The translations under genes and the position numbers were made by a program. 17,133 bases of DNA from contig JAHBMJ010002271.1 in assembly GCA_018398765.1 (NCBI GenBank), positions 20,001-37,133 on the forward strand, given 5' to 3'. How positions within the stretch are numbered: position 1 is the stretch's first letter; each line of letters begins with the position of its first letter. The stretch comes from Chromera velia (lineage: Eukaryota > Sar > Chromeraceae). Shown one piece after another: positions 8,409 through 15,813 of the stretch. The notes beneath the pieces were generated by a model. It had not been told where the DNA came from. It made no database searches and worked only from the letters and a program-made list of their open reading frames with translations.

Positions 8409-9501
8409 TCATCCTTCTCCACCGCCGGCGCCAACAGGTGGACCTCGGAGGGAGTCCCTGACCACCATACGCGGGTCTCTGCGGTCCCAAAGGACCCCAT
8501 GGCCTTCTTCTGTACGGCTGCTGCAGTCTGGGAACATTTGACCCGAACCCCCTCTGCAAAGACAACAAGGATGGACAATCTTTCTTCTCATGTCCCATCT
8601 GCTTACAGAGGAAGCACCGTCCTTGTGACAGTCGCATCAGTTCGGCTCTCTCTTTTGAAGAAAGAGAGCACACAGCGTCCAGGTGCATGGGAACAGGTCC
8701 ATCAGAGTTGGACCCACCCTGGTGCTTTCTGTTCGGTCTGTTGCCCCCAGTCTGAGCGTGCCTCTTTCGATTCCTACCCCTTCCTTCCAAAGACTTAGTC
8801 TCCACTGCGATACAAGCCACCTCCACTGCCTCCTCGAGAGTGGAAGGAGCTTTTTTGTTCACCTCGAGGCAAATCGCATCAGGGATGGCCTTCTTGAAGG
8901 TGTGGATGAGATCAGCAGGGGTCGATGTGTCTTTGATCTCTTCCGCCAGATCCAGGAAGGCGTCCCCAAAGCTCTCCATGCCCTGTGCTTTCGAATACTA
9001 AAGCTCCTCCAGTGTATCCCTGCAGTGATCCTGCTCAAGCGGGTCGATATACCTCTTTTTCAGTGCCTCTGCGAAGTCTTGGAAGGAACGGAAGGGAGTT
9101 GTGCTTTTCTGCTTCCGATGGACCCACTTTTTCAGAGTCGTCGACGGATAGCTCTTCGAAACAAAGAGCCATCGACTCTCCGACACTCCCGTGCCCTGGG
9201 AATACTCCTTCATGTCTTCAAGCCAGTCAGAGACCTCATGCCAATCCCCTGCAAAGATGAAGGGCTCCCTCACCTTGCAGGCTCGAGGCAGTTCTCCGTC
9301 GAGCAACAGAGGATGTTCACCGGCAGACGTCTCCACTCCAGCGGCCATGGTCGGAGGTACGACTTGCGTCCGTGGCTCCCGAACTTCATCTGCCAGCCTC
9401 TGCATCACAGAGCGCTGCAAGAGAATTTCCTGGCACAGCTCCTGGAACTGCGCGTTGCACTCAGACTGAGTAACAAACTCACTGAATGTCCTTTTAGCCA
9501 T
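8368..9501 (-). pseudogene. Retrotransposon Gag with CCHC zinc knuckle, one premature stop
   Basis: The first ATG after the primer binding site is at 9501. The frame runs 377 codons to TAG at 8368-8370, broken by a TAG at 8998-9000. The middle part (9270-8860) is Ty3/gypsy Gag-like, with W-x-DW-x-LE-D-M and FRSFQDFAEALKKRYIDP. The stop falls in the stretch where related Gags are continuous, so it is a lesion and not the natural end. Near the C-terminus CFLCKQMGHEKKDC (8616-8575) is a perfect Cys-x2-Cys-x4-His-x4-Cys nucleic-acid-binding knuckle, preceded by a basic Arg/Asn/Gln-rich tract. The 3' end overlaps the Pol frame by about 38 nt. Confidence 0.9.
8371..8408 (-). promoter_or_regulatory. 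Gag/Pol overlap, possible +1 frameshift site
   Basis: Gag stays open to 8371 and Pol is open from 8408, a 38-nt overlap with Pol in the +1 frame. Within it the Gag frame reads GCC AGT C. Slipping one base gives GCC then GTC, resembling the Ty3 yeast shift at GCG AGU U, where the ribosome also skips one base. The overlap is bounded by a TGA that could itself be a later mutation, so this is a suggestion only. Confidence 0.35.
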
Positions 9502-9560
9502 TTAGTGCAACCATAACACAAATGGATTTGATTAACTATAACCTCTGGTCAAACGAGGTT

Positions 9561-9570
9561 TCTGCTACCC
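9561..9570 (-). other. Primer binding site, initiator-methionine tRNA type
   Basis: The plus strand reads TCTGCTACCC immediately inside the 5' LTR. The 3' end of eukaryotic initiator tRNA-Met is TCTGCTACCA, so nine of ten bases agree and only the terminal base differs. The site touches the LTR end (CTACA on the minus strand) with no spacer. Initiator Met tRNA is a common primer for Ty3/gypsy and copia elements. Confidence 0.75.
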
Positions 9571-9838
9571 TGTAGAATTGCTAAGAGATGACTAGGGAGG
9601 ATTTCTAGAGCCATTTATAGGACGTACAAAAAAACTGATCATTCGGTTCTTCTTCTAGACATTGTTGTTTCTCCATAAACCATAATACATCACAACACCG
9701 GTATCAGTCTGTGAAAAGACGCATGCAGCAAAACCATGCAGACTGAGGCAGGCCGGCAGACTAAGCGCGTGCGTCAAACACGCGGCGGCGCGATAATCAT
9801 GCGATGACACATTGGCGGCGCCAGGCATCAGTACTACA
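9571..9838 (-). repeat. 5' LTR, complete (268 bp)
   Basis: Read on the minus strand it begins TGTAG at 9838 and ends CTACA at 9571. This gives the canonical TG...CA termini as a perfect 5-base inverted pair. The outer end is fixed by where similarity with the left copy stops (122/9838), the inner end by the adjoining primer binding site. A TATAAA lies at 9619-9614 on the minus strand and could be the element's promoter core. The right flank is TGCAT; no matching flank can be checked because the other end is outside the window. Confidence 0.88.
9614..9619 (-). promoter_or_regulatory. TATA box candidate in the 5' LTR
   Basis: TATAAA on the minus strand, about 220 nt into the 268-nt LTR and 113 nt upstream of the Gag ATG at 9501. 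The position suits an LTR promoter; no other promoter element is evident. Confidence 0.4.
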
Positions 9839-10873
9839 TGCATGGTAGCGGCCGGCCACCACGGTTAAATCAGGTTAGGTTTAACCTAACCTAGGTTAAT
9901 TTGACTGCCAGATCGGTTAGGTTTAGGTTTTAACCTACTTTCTATACCCTACAAGTAACACAATAAGTAAGTTCGGAGTAACAACGAGCTTCACATGCAA
10001 ATCAATGCAAAATGAAATAAGTATATTAAACATAGTGTATGAAACCGCTAGTGACACCCCTTAATAAATATGAACTAATATATGAAAGAGTAAGCTCTTC
10101 TTTGCTAGCTTTTTTCTTTTAGTCTTTCTTTTTTCTGTTTTTTTATAGATCCCATTGTCAGGAAAAAAGACCTGAAACGCCGTCGCATCTGAATTTGAGG
10201 TTCTTCTAGAGGTTCTTGACATACCATGTGTGCAGCAGAGATGTGTCGTCGCTTTGGACGGTCCTTTTGCACACAGGTACGTGTTTTTAGAGTTCTGTTC
10301 TGTTAGCTTAGGCAGTCAAATCTCTTTCACCCTGATTCATGGAAAAGGGAAGGGAAGGAAAGGAAAAAGGAAGCAAGCACTGCCCCCTTTAAATGAATTG
10401 TAGACCTTCTCTTTTGAATTCTTGCTTGCTTGCACGCGTCCGTCCCATCTTTGGAGACGCCCACTCGCACATTCCTCGATCGATCGTCTTCCCGCCATGC
10501 AGGCTGGAAGTACAAACTTGTCTGTCATCTTCCAGCCATCATGCCTCCTTTTCCTTCAGAAAACAAATTTCCACCCCCATCGTGTTCTCTCATGCACATG
10601 TGCGAATCGACCATCCCCCCCGCGTCCCATTCAATTTCAGGCAGGCAGGCAGTCAGTCTGACAAAGCGAAGGAGAAACAGGTGCACGCAGAATGTCAATG
10701 ACAAGTACCAACCCGCACTTTCTCTCTCCTTTGCTTCTCAGACAATCTCTTCTCTCTTGTGTGCACATCGTGTGTGTCTCATATCATCGCCGCCCGAGGG
10801 AATAAAGCACGCAAGTGGTCGGTCGTCGAAACGCACTGTGAGAGGCCATCTTCTCCTTCATGCCGCCTGCATC
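9839..10873. other. Intergenic region between the retrotransposon and the small spliced gene
   Basis: No gene supported. 9849-9869 nearly matches 2621-2641 inside the nested transposon. 9868-9960 holds inverted GGTTAGGT/ACCTAACC words and GGTTTAGG, vaguely telomere-like. 10105-10149 is a T-rich tract ending in TATAG, and 10277-10282 reads GTACGT. This resembles an exon bounded by splice sites (10150-10276), but all three frames of that interval contain stops. The plus-strand open frames at 10393-11163 run antisense to the last exon of the minus-strand gene. Confidence 0.5.
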
Positions 10874-11976
10874 TCAAGAGCAGCCGCAGGTCTTCTTGGC
10901 GGACTTGGTGGCGGGGGGGGGGGCAGCGTAGCCGTAGGGGTAGCCGGGGTAGGCGTAGGGGTAGCCGTAGCCGGGGTAGGCGGTGTACTCGCCGGTGCCC
11001 TCGGTGGGGTAGGCATAGGGGTAGTACCCGGGGTAGGCGGCTGCAGTCAGAGGGAGACGGGAAGAGGGGGGGGGGAAGAGTGATGCAGAGAGAAGAGGCT
11101 CTGTGCCTATGCCTCGGTGCCTGGACCTTCACTTCTTTCAAGCCCGCTTGCTTTCTTGTGTGAAGATTCTTCGGACTTGGGTCAAGGAGCCCATTTGCCT
11201 ACGCACATCAACACGCAGGTTGCTTTTCTTTCAAGGGCTGGCTGGCTTCTTGACACACTTGCCCAAAATCCTTCTGTGCCCTTTCCTGCAGATCGAAGAT
11301 CATGGTCTGTTACCTGCTATTCTTCCCCTCAAATTTCCCTTTTCCCTCTTAGTACCGTCAGATAACCAGAGGGTGTCGAGACGCAAATTGGGGGTGTACA
11401 GACTCTTCGTGCTTTTGAGGGATTCGTTTGGTCTGTCGGAAGATAAACCCAAATAGGAAAATAGGAAAGGTGTCAGAGTGGACAAGAAAGAAGCGCTGAC
11501 TGACTGTAGGTGGTGGGAGCAGCAGCGGGGGTTCCTGCCACGGGGGGGGCTGCAAGGAACACAAAGAGGACCAAACAACACACAGTCAGTGCGAAAGGAA
11601 CAAAACGAGACTGGACAGAAAGTCTTTCTCCTCGCAAAACGTGACAAAGAAGGATTCTGGAGGCCGCAAGACACTTGTGGGGGCACAAAAAATTTTTTCA
11701 GTATGCAGCCAGCAGGAGTAAAGGACGCAGGGCGAATCGGAATGAAACGAAAAGGAGTAACAGCAAAAAAGAGGACTCAAGAGGATCGAAAAGCGATTTG
11801 GAGGTTTTGTTCACTTACCGGGAGTTCCAGCCACGGGGGGGGTGGGAACAACTGCAAGCAGCAACGGAAGAGGGACAAATAAGTCAGTGGTAGGGTAACG
11901 GAAATGCTTCCTCAGCCCATGAGGGCCACGGACAAGGAGACTTACCGGGAGTTCCAGCGGGAGGAGGAGCGGCCAT
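10874..11976 (-). CDS. Small four-exon gene, 91-residue Pro/Ala- and Tyr/Pro/Gly-repeat protein of unknown function
   Basis: Proposed coding exons, read from right to left, are 11976-11946, 11851-11819, 11549-11505 and 11040-10874 (31, 33, 45 and 167 nt). Together they make 92 codons with TGA at 10876-10874. Introns are 94, 269 and 464 nt. Donors are GTAAGT, GTAAGT and a weaker GTCAGT. Acceptors are TTGCAG, TTGCAG and, after a long pyrimidine tract, CTGCAG. Every intron is phase 1, and the frame stays open across all junctions. The protein starts MAAPPPAGTP, repeats PPVAGTP in exons 2 and 3, then has Tyr-Pro-Gly-Tyr/Pro-Tyr-Ala repeats and ends KSAKKTCGCS. The junction of exons 3 and 4 recreates TAYPG, which also occurs inside exon 4. 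The ATG context CCACAATGG is good. There is no signal peptide or membrane segment. I do not recognise the family. The third donor is the least certain point: without it translation would stop at 11473-11475. Confidence 0.72.
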
Positions 11977-12647
11977 TGTGGAAAAGGAAGGAAGTTGAGA
12001 GTTGTTGTTGTGGATTGAATTAAAGGTCACAAAGTGACTTGCAATTCACAGAGCCGGAGTGGAAACTGCTATGAAAACCCAGTACAAAACTGCAGAGGGT
12101 GAGGAAGGAAGAGCCTCACGAAGATGGATGAGAGAGTGGATCTCGATCGAGAGGGCGATTGATCCCAGAAACTTTTTCTTGGCATGGACCTTGGCGGCGC
12201 CATGGCGGCGCCGCGCGCAATTCAAAAATCTGCATATGGCCGCGCCGTCGCCGCATGCCCGTATCATGCCCGTCTACGCGAGATCGAACGCGCGCTGCAT
12301 GCATGCAGTCTCAATTAAGTCGATCGATCGAACACCACGCAGAAGAAGATTGGCTCCAAAGACAGCCAAACAATCCAGGCTGGTCGATTGGCAGGCTCCG
12401 AGCTACAGCCCCTTTTATTCTGATTATTTCCGCGCTGCTCCTTTTAGCTTGGCTGTAGATGGCTTACGCAGACCAGTGGAGAGTTCATTCGGTCTGCTTC
12501 ATATCATATCAACATCAGTCCAAAGAGACGAGACGAAGAAAGAAGGATCGAAAAAGAGTCTGAAAAGTCAACCAATAGGAGCCTCAATCAGCGGACACTG
12601 TGTGTTCAGTATATAAGAACCACCCAGTCGCGTTCTTTTGTCAAGAA
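11977..12647. promoter_or_regulatory. Divergent intergenic/promoter region, CpG-rich core
   Basis: These 671 bases separate the minus-strand spliced gene (ATG at 11976) from the plus-strand methyltransferase (ATG at 12648), so both promoters must lie here. 12185-12300 is CpG-rich, with a GGCGCCATGGCGGCGCC near-palindrome at 12195-12211. A TCGATCGATCG run follows near 12320. An inverted repeat, AGGTCAC-AAA-GTGACTT, lies at 12024-12040, about 50 bases upstream of the small gene. The open frames here (12046-12616) have no recognisable domain and are not called. Confidence 0.55.
12610..12617 (+). promoter_or_regulatory. TATA box for the methyltransferase gene
   Basis: TATATAAG ends 30 bases before the ATG at 12648. 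If initiation occurs about 30 bases downstream of the box, the 5' leader would be only a few nucleotides long. The alternative is that this TATA is unused and transcription starts further upstream. Confidence 0.5.
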
Positions 12648-13826
12648 ATGTCGGATGAAGCTTTGTTCGACAGAAAAGACTACTCGAACAAAGAGTTTTG
12701 GGATCAGAGATTCCAAGAAAACACTCAACCCTTCGACTGGTACTGTGGCTTTACTGAACTGAAACCGTTTTTATTTGAGCACTGCGCCCCGTCGAATGAC
12801 CCTGTGGTTCTCGTGTTGGGATGTGGAAATTCCAAATTATCAACAGAACTGAAAGGCGCGGGTTTCCGCACCCTGATGAATTCCGATTTCTCTCCCGTCG
12901 TCCTCAACCAGATGAGAGAGAAGACACCGCACTGCGATCCTGCACTCGAGTGGGGTTGTATGGATGTCACGCGGTTGCCTGTCCGAGGTTGCAGTGTCGA
13001 CCTGGTGGTTGATAAAGGTACACTCGATGCGGTTGCGTGCACGGGAAGTGACGACGCCCCCCGGCGTCTCTTTGCTGAGTGTTTGAGAGTACTTCGTCCG
13101 CAGGGATTTTTCTTCCTAGTCACCCACACAGGTTGGGAGGGGCGCAGGAAGTTCAGTACAATCGAGGGAGATGCAGAGGAGGAAGCTGGGGTTGTCTGGG
13201 AAGTTGTGGTGTCCCAGAGAGTGGGGTTGAATGATATGTCTACGTTGATCAACATTCTTCGCTCCCGTCTCGGGCGTCGTCCTTTGAGCTCTGCGTTCAA
13301 GGCAGAGAACGTGGAGACCTTGAAGGCGGCTGTAGAGGAGTACAGGGAGGTGGTCAGCAAGCGTCGCATTTCCCGTCTCTTGGTGTCCCTGAAGAGTAGG
13401 CTGAGGGAGAAGAAGGAGAAAGAGAAGGGGGGGGAGACGGGAGTAGACCCATCGAGTTTGGAGGGAAAGATGGGGAGAGAGTCTGTCGATTCATCGGACC
13501 GTCCGAATTCAAATCTAGCGGGGCAGAGAGCGAGTTCTGAGGAAAATCTCACAGGGACTGCACAGGCCGCTGATAATGTTGTAGAGGAAGCAAAGGTGAC
13601 TGTTTCCAAGGAACAAGAAAGCTCACGCATGGCATCCGATGTGGTTGTCAGTGGGGACCCGCCAGTGCTAAAGAGAGAGAAGGAGGAGGGTGAACAGAAA
13701 AACCTGGACTCTATCAGCGAGGCCGAAGAAGCAAAAGAGAGAGAGGACTCCCAGGAAGGCAAGCCCCCACTTTTTTGTCCTCGACGTCAGCAACACTGCT
13801 TTCTGATTATTCTTCGCAAAATATAG
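12648..13826 (+). CDS. Class I SAM-dependent methyltransferase, eEF1A-lysine-methyltransferase (METTL13/EEF1AKMT4-like) type
   Basis: 392 codons in a single open frame, ATG at 12648, TAG at 13824-13826. Residues 13-35 (NKEFWDQRFQ...FDWYCGF) match the N-terminal signature of this family. VLVLGCGNSKLS (54-65) is motif I, the SAM-binding loop. The acidic residue after strand 2 is in NSDFSPVV (78-85). MDVTRLP (105-111) is the next SAM contact and DLVVDKGTLDAV (118-129) is the family hallmark. LRVLRPQGFFFLVTH (146-160) is strand 5. Known members methylate lysines or the N-terminus of elongation factor eEF1A, or act on related substrates; the substrate here is an inference. Residues about 205-372 are charged, low-complexity Glu/Lys/Ser-rich sequence. 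HCFLIILRK at the very end resembles the last beta strand of the fold, so the charged part looks like an insertion. Related single-domain enzymes are roughly 210-260 residues. An upstream in-frame GTG at 12600 is less likely than the ATG. Confidence 0.9.
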   Translation: MSDEALFDRKDYSNKEFWDQRFQENTQPFDWYCGFTELKPFLFEHCAPSNDPVVLVLGCGNSKLSTELKGAGFRTLMNSDFSPVVLNQMREKTPHCDPALEWGCMDVTRLPVRGCSVDLVVDKGTLDAVACTGSDDAPRRLFAECLRVLRPQGFFFLVTHTGWEGRRKFSTIEGDAEEEAGVVWEVVVSQRVGLNDMSTLINILRSRLGRRPLSSAFKAENVETLKAAVEEYREVVSKRRISRLLVSLKSRLREKKEKEKGGETGVDPSSLEGKMGRESVDSSDRPNSNLAGQRASSEENLTGTAQAADNVVEEAKVTVSKEQESSRMASDVVVSGDPPVLKREKEEGEQKNLDSISEAEEAKEREDSQEGKPPLFCPRRQQHCFLIILRKI

Positions 13827-14540
13827 AGCATGCGCAGCGAGCTTCACGACATCAGACTGCACTGTCTGCCACTGTGCATTGATTGTCTTATAATTCATGT
13901 AATGAATTCGGGAGATAGATTTTAATTTGAGTTCAGGAATTTCTATGACTAGCTGCCAGTGTCATTGCCTGTCAATCTGAGACAATCTCAAGCTATAGAT
14001 CTCAAGTAAATGTTACATTAAATCTAGTTTTATTTAATCAGTATTATGGAGTGACTAACTTAATTATAATAATTTTAATATGATTCTACGAATCAATTTA
14101 ATTAGAAATAAACTATTTAAGTTATCTATGCTTTATAAATCTTTTGAATGTATGTGTTTGTGCATAAAGCTTCTTTAGGAAATCTCATCGGTACTCATCG
14201 GCTGTCTTATTCAGGTACGAGCAGATCAAGCGCACCCGCACGGACGCGGCCGAAAATAAAAACCCGAAAACCAGATTACACACAACAGGACTCTGCAGGG
14301 TCATATCCAAATACCTCGAAAAGAGACTAAAGGAGACAGAGACACCGAAGTCATACTGCTCATGCATTGCGACCGATTACCCAAATCCCCTTACTCCAGT
14401 ATACTCCAGACTTGACTCACAATTAAAGTTCCTTAATTATCATGATTCAAATTAATTGTTCTTGTAACGTGTTTACTAGTCGATTCACAGATTCAGACAG
14501 GAAGGTCTTTCATTGTTATTCCCTCGCTGTTCCTGTCCGT
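13827..14540. other. AT-rich region downstream of the methyltransferase gene
   Basis: No gene supported. It presumably begins with the 3' UTR. A small perfect hairpin (AATTCAT-GTA-ATGAATT) lies at 13892-13908. An AATAAA at 14107-14112 on the plus strand is the nearest standard polyadenylation hexamer I see, 281 bases past the stop. 13980-14150 is strongly AT-rich. The 60-71 codon frames here lack motifs. Confidence 0.5.
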
Positions 14541-14549
14541 CTGATTCAG

Positions 14550-15358
14550 CTGAAGAACTCCGTCATCCCCCGCATCCACCGCAGGAGCGAGAAGCTCGCA
14601 GCTGACTGGAGACCGATCAAGGGGACTGGTCTGGATCCTCGACATTTGGTTTTTTAAGGATCTGTTGGCGACTGCGGAGACGGGAGGTTTCGCCGGGATG
14701 ATGGTGGTTCTGTACGAGCCTGGGGCTGGCTTCTCCCTTGCCCACCCTGCAAAGGAGAAGGACGAGGCCTCCCTGATAGACTGTGCCCACTACTTCGCCA
14801 GGTGGTTGGGTCGTCCGCACCTTGTCTGTATGGATGGGGAGAAGGCAGGCGCCGGGGCCATCTTCTAACTTTGAAGCATGGCTCCGGGGGGACGGGTCCC
14901 CCGGCATGTACCCTATCGAGTAGCGGCAGGGGCGTCCCTATGTGGGGAAGGGGTTGCAAGCTCTGGTGGAGCGCTGCATTCGCAGCAATCGAGAAGGCGT
15001 GGCTCTCTTGATGACCGACACGATTATGCGTTTCCCTCTTGCTGTGATTCACATTGTGGCGATGGGGGAACGGTGGGGGTACTCCTGCTCCTTTCACAGG
15101 CAGGTAGGGGGGATCCCTTTCACTCTGATTTTTCGCAGAGCACCTCCAGGATGGCGGGTTGGCGACACTGCGGTGGTGTCCATGCCCGGACTGTCTCCTG
15201 CACGCCTGCAGGACACCTTCGCTCCCCTCAGCTGCTCTATGCAGGGCATGATTTTGGACCCTTCTGGGGCTCGGGTCCTTCGCCTTCCAGGGACGGTGCG
15301 AAAGATGCACTCGCGCGCTCCTTCACGGGGAAGGAAAATCAAGAACCCTGGAGGTTAG
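14550..15358 (+). pseudogene. Degenerate retroviral-type integrase core from a second retroelement
   Basis: Assembled from three frames on the plus strand. VWILDIWFF puts a candidate first catalytic Asp at 14641-14643. GGFAGMMVVLYEPGAGF follows, in the manner of the core's second strand. HLVCMDGEKAGAGAIF places a second Asp at 14833-14835, 64 codons on. After a frame change and a TAG, QGRPYVGKGLQALVERCIRS occupies the position of the third catalytic residue, with Gly (14945-14947) where Glu is expected. The next frame (14942-15358) stays open and includes a GDTAVVSMPG turn and ILDPSGARVLRLPG, like the C-terminal parts of retroelement integrases. At least two frameshifts and one stop make it non-functional. 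Family (copia or other) cannot be decided. No LTR was found. This is a motif-level inference, without a database match. Confidence 0.5.
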
Positions 15359-15813
15359 GACTGCAGGTGGGAAGTTGAGCGGCCCATTTTCATGGAGTAC
15401 CGCCGGGGGGTGTATGACGCCTGGACATGGAGATTCTCCCTCATGCTACATCCGAATCTCGGTGAAATCACGCAGAAGGAGATTCTCTAGTCGCACCCCG
15501 TCTCACGAAGGGAGTCTCGGGAGCCTCCTGGAGAGCTGGGAGCTCGACCAGAATGGAGGATGAGCTCAAGGAAGCACGCGGGGTGTTTTCTGGAGACATG
15601 GGTTTTGATTTGGAGGAAGAGAACCTCAACAAGATCCGGTCTCAGAACGTGCAGCTCTATCTCAACTCGCCTCCTCAGCCGAGGCCTATTGAGATTCCAG
15701 AAGGGTGGTCGACCTCTATGAGCCTTCGGGTCTCCATCGCTCCCGCCACGGCACTGACTGTCAGTCATCCCATTGTGAATCCTACAAAACGGTCTTTCAA
15801 GGTCCGCAGCTAG
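15359..15813 (+). pseudogene. Possible continuation of the second retroelement polyprotein
   Basis: Directly downstream of the integrase remnant, the frame at 15553-15813 (86 codons) begins [14 protein letters not shown] and continues with an acidic helix-like segment, a [13 protein letters not shown] stretch and a Val/Ser-rich end. I recognise no domain. Its orientation and closeness to the integrase remnant suggest the same decayed polyprotein. It could instead be a chance open frame; its ATG and stop are unsupported by other signals. Confidence 0.25.

Larger units (their letters stand above)
1..9838 (-). mobile_element. Ty3/gypsy chromovirus LTR retrotransposon, degenerate, interrupted by a nested transposon
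   Basis: The minus strand reads LTR, primer binding site, Gag, protease, reverse transcriptase, RNase H, integrase, chromodomain, purine tract, LTR. Protease-RT-RNase H-integrase is the Ty3/gypsy order, and a chromodomain after the integrase GPY/F module defines chromoviruses. The two LTR copies visible (1-122 and 9717-9838) match at 119 of 122 positions, with three transitions and no indels. The internal region is 9,448 nt as found. Removing the nested transposon and one target-site copy leaves about 5.85 kb, so the original element was about 6.4 kb, normal for the family. Coding is destroyed by in-frame stops at 8998, 7656, 6037, 5851, 5638, 5284, 5077, 1349, 1082 and 935, plus a frameshift near 7055-7060. 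Its outer left end lies outside the window, so its target duplication cannot be checked. Confidence 0.93.

Noticed and set aside
10150-10276. Exon-like interval between a T-rich tract with TATAG and a GTACGT donor
   Set aside because: All three plus-strand frames contain stops and no partner exon was found. At best it is untranslated.
10430-11083. 217-codon plus-strand frame with Gly/Val/Ala-rich tail
   Set aside because: The Gly/Val-rich part is the reverse complement of the Tyr/Pro/Gly repeat exon, which has splice signals and a stop on the minus strand.
12725-13762. 345-codon open frame on the minus strand
   Set aside because: It lies entirely antisense to the methyltransferase, whose conserved motifs are on the plus strand. 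Its Ser/Arg/Phe-rich composition is what an antisense reading of Glu/Lys/Arg codons gives.
13892-13908. Small hairpin downstream of the methyltransferase as a terminator
   Set aside because: A 7-base stem in AT-rich DNA is expected by chance, and eukaryotic polymerase II genes do not end at such hairpins.
14654-15310. 218-codon minus-strand frame
   Set aside because: Antisense to the integrase-like remnant; His/Pro/Arg-rich composition with no motif.
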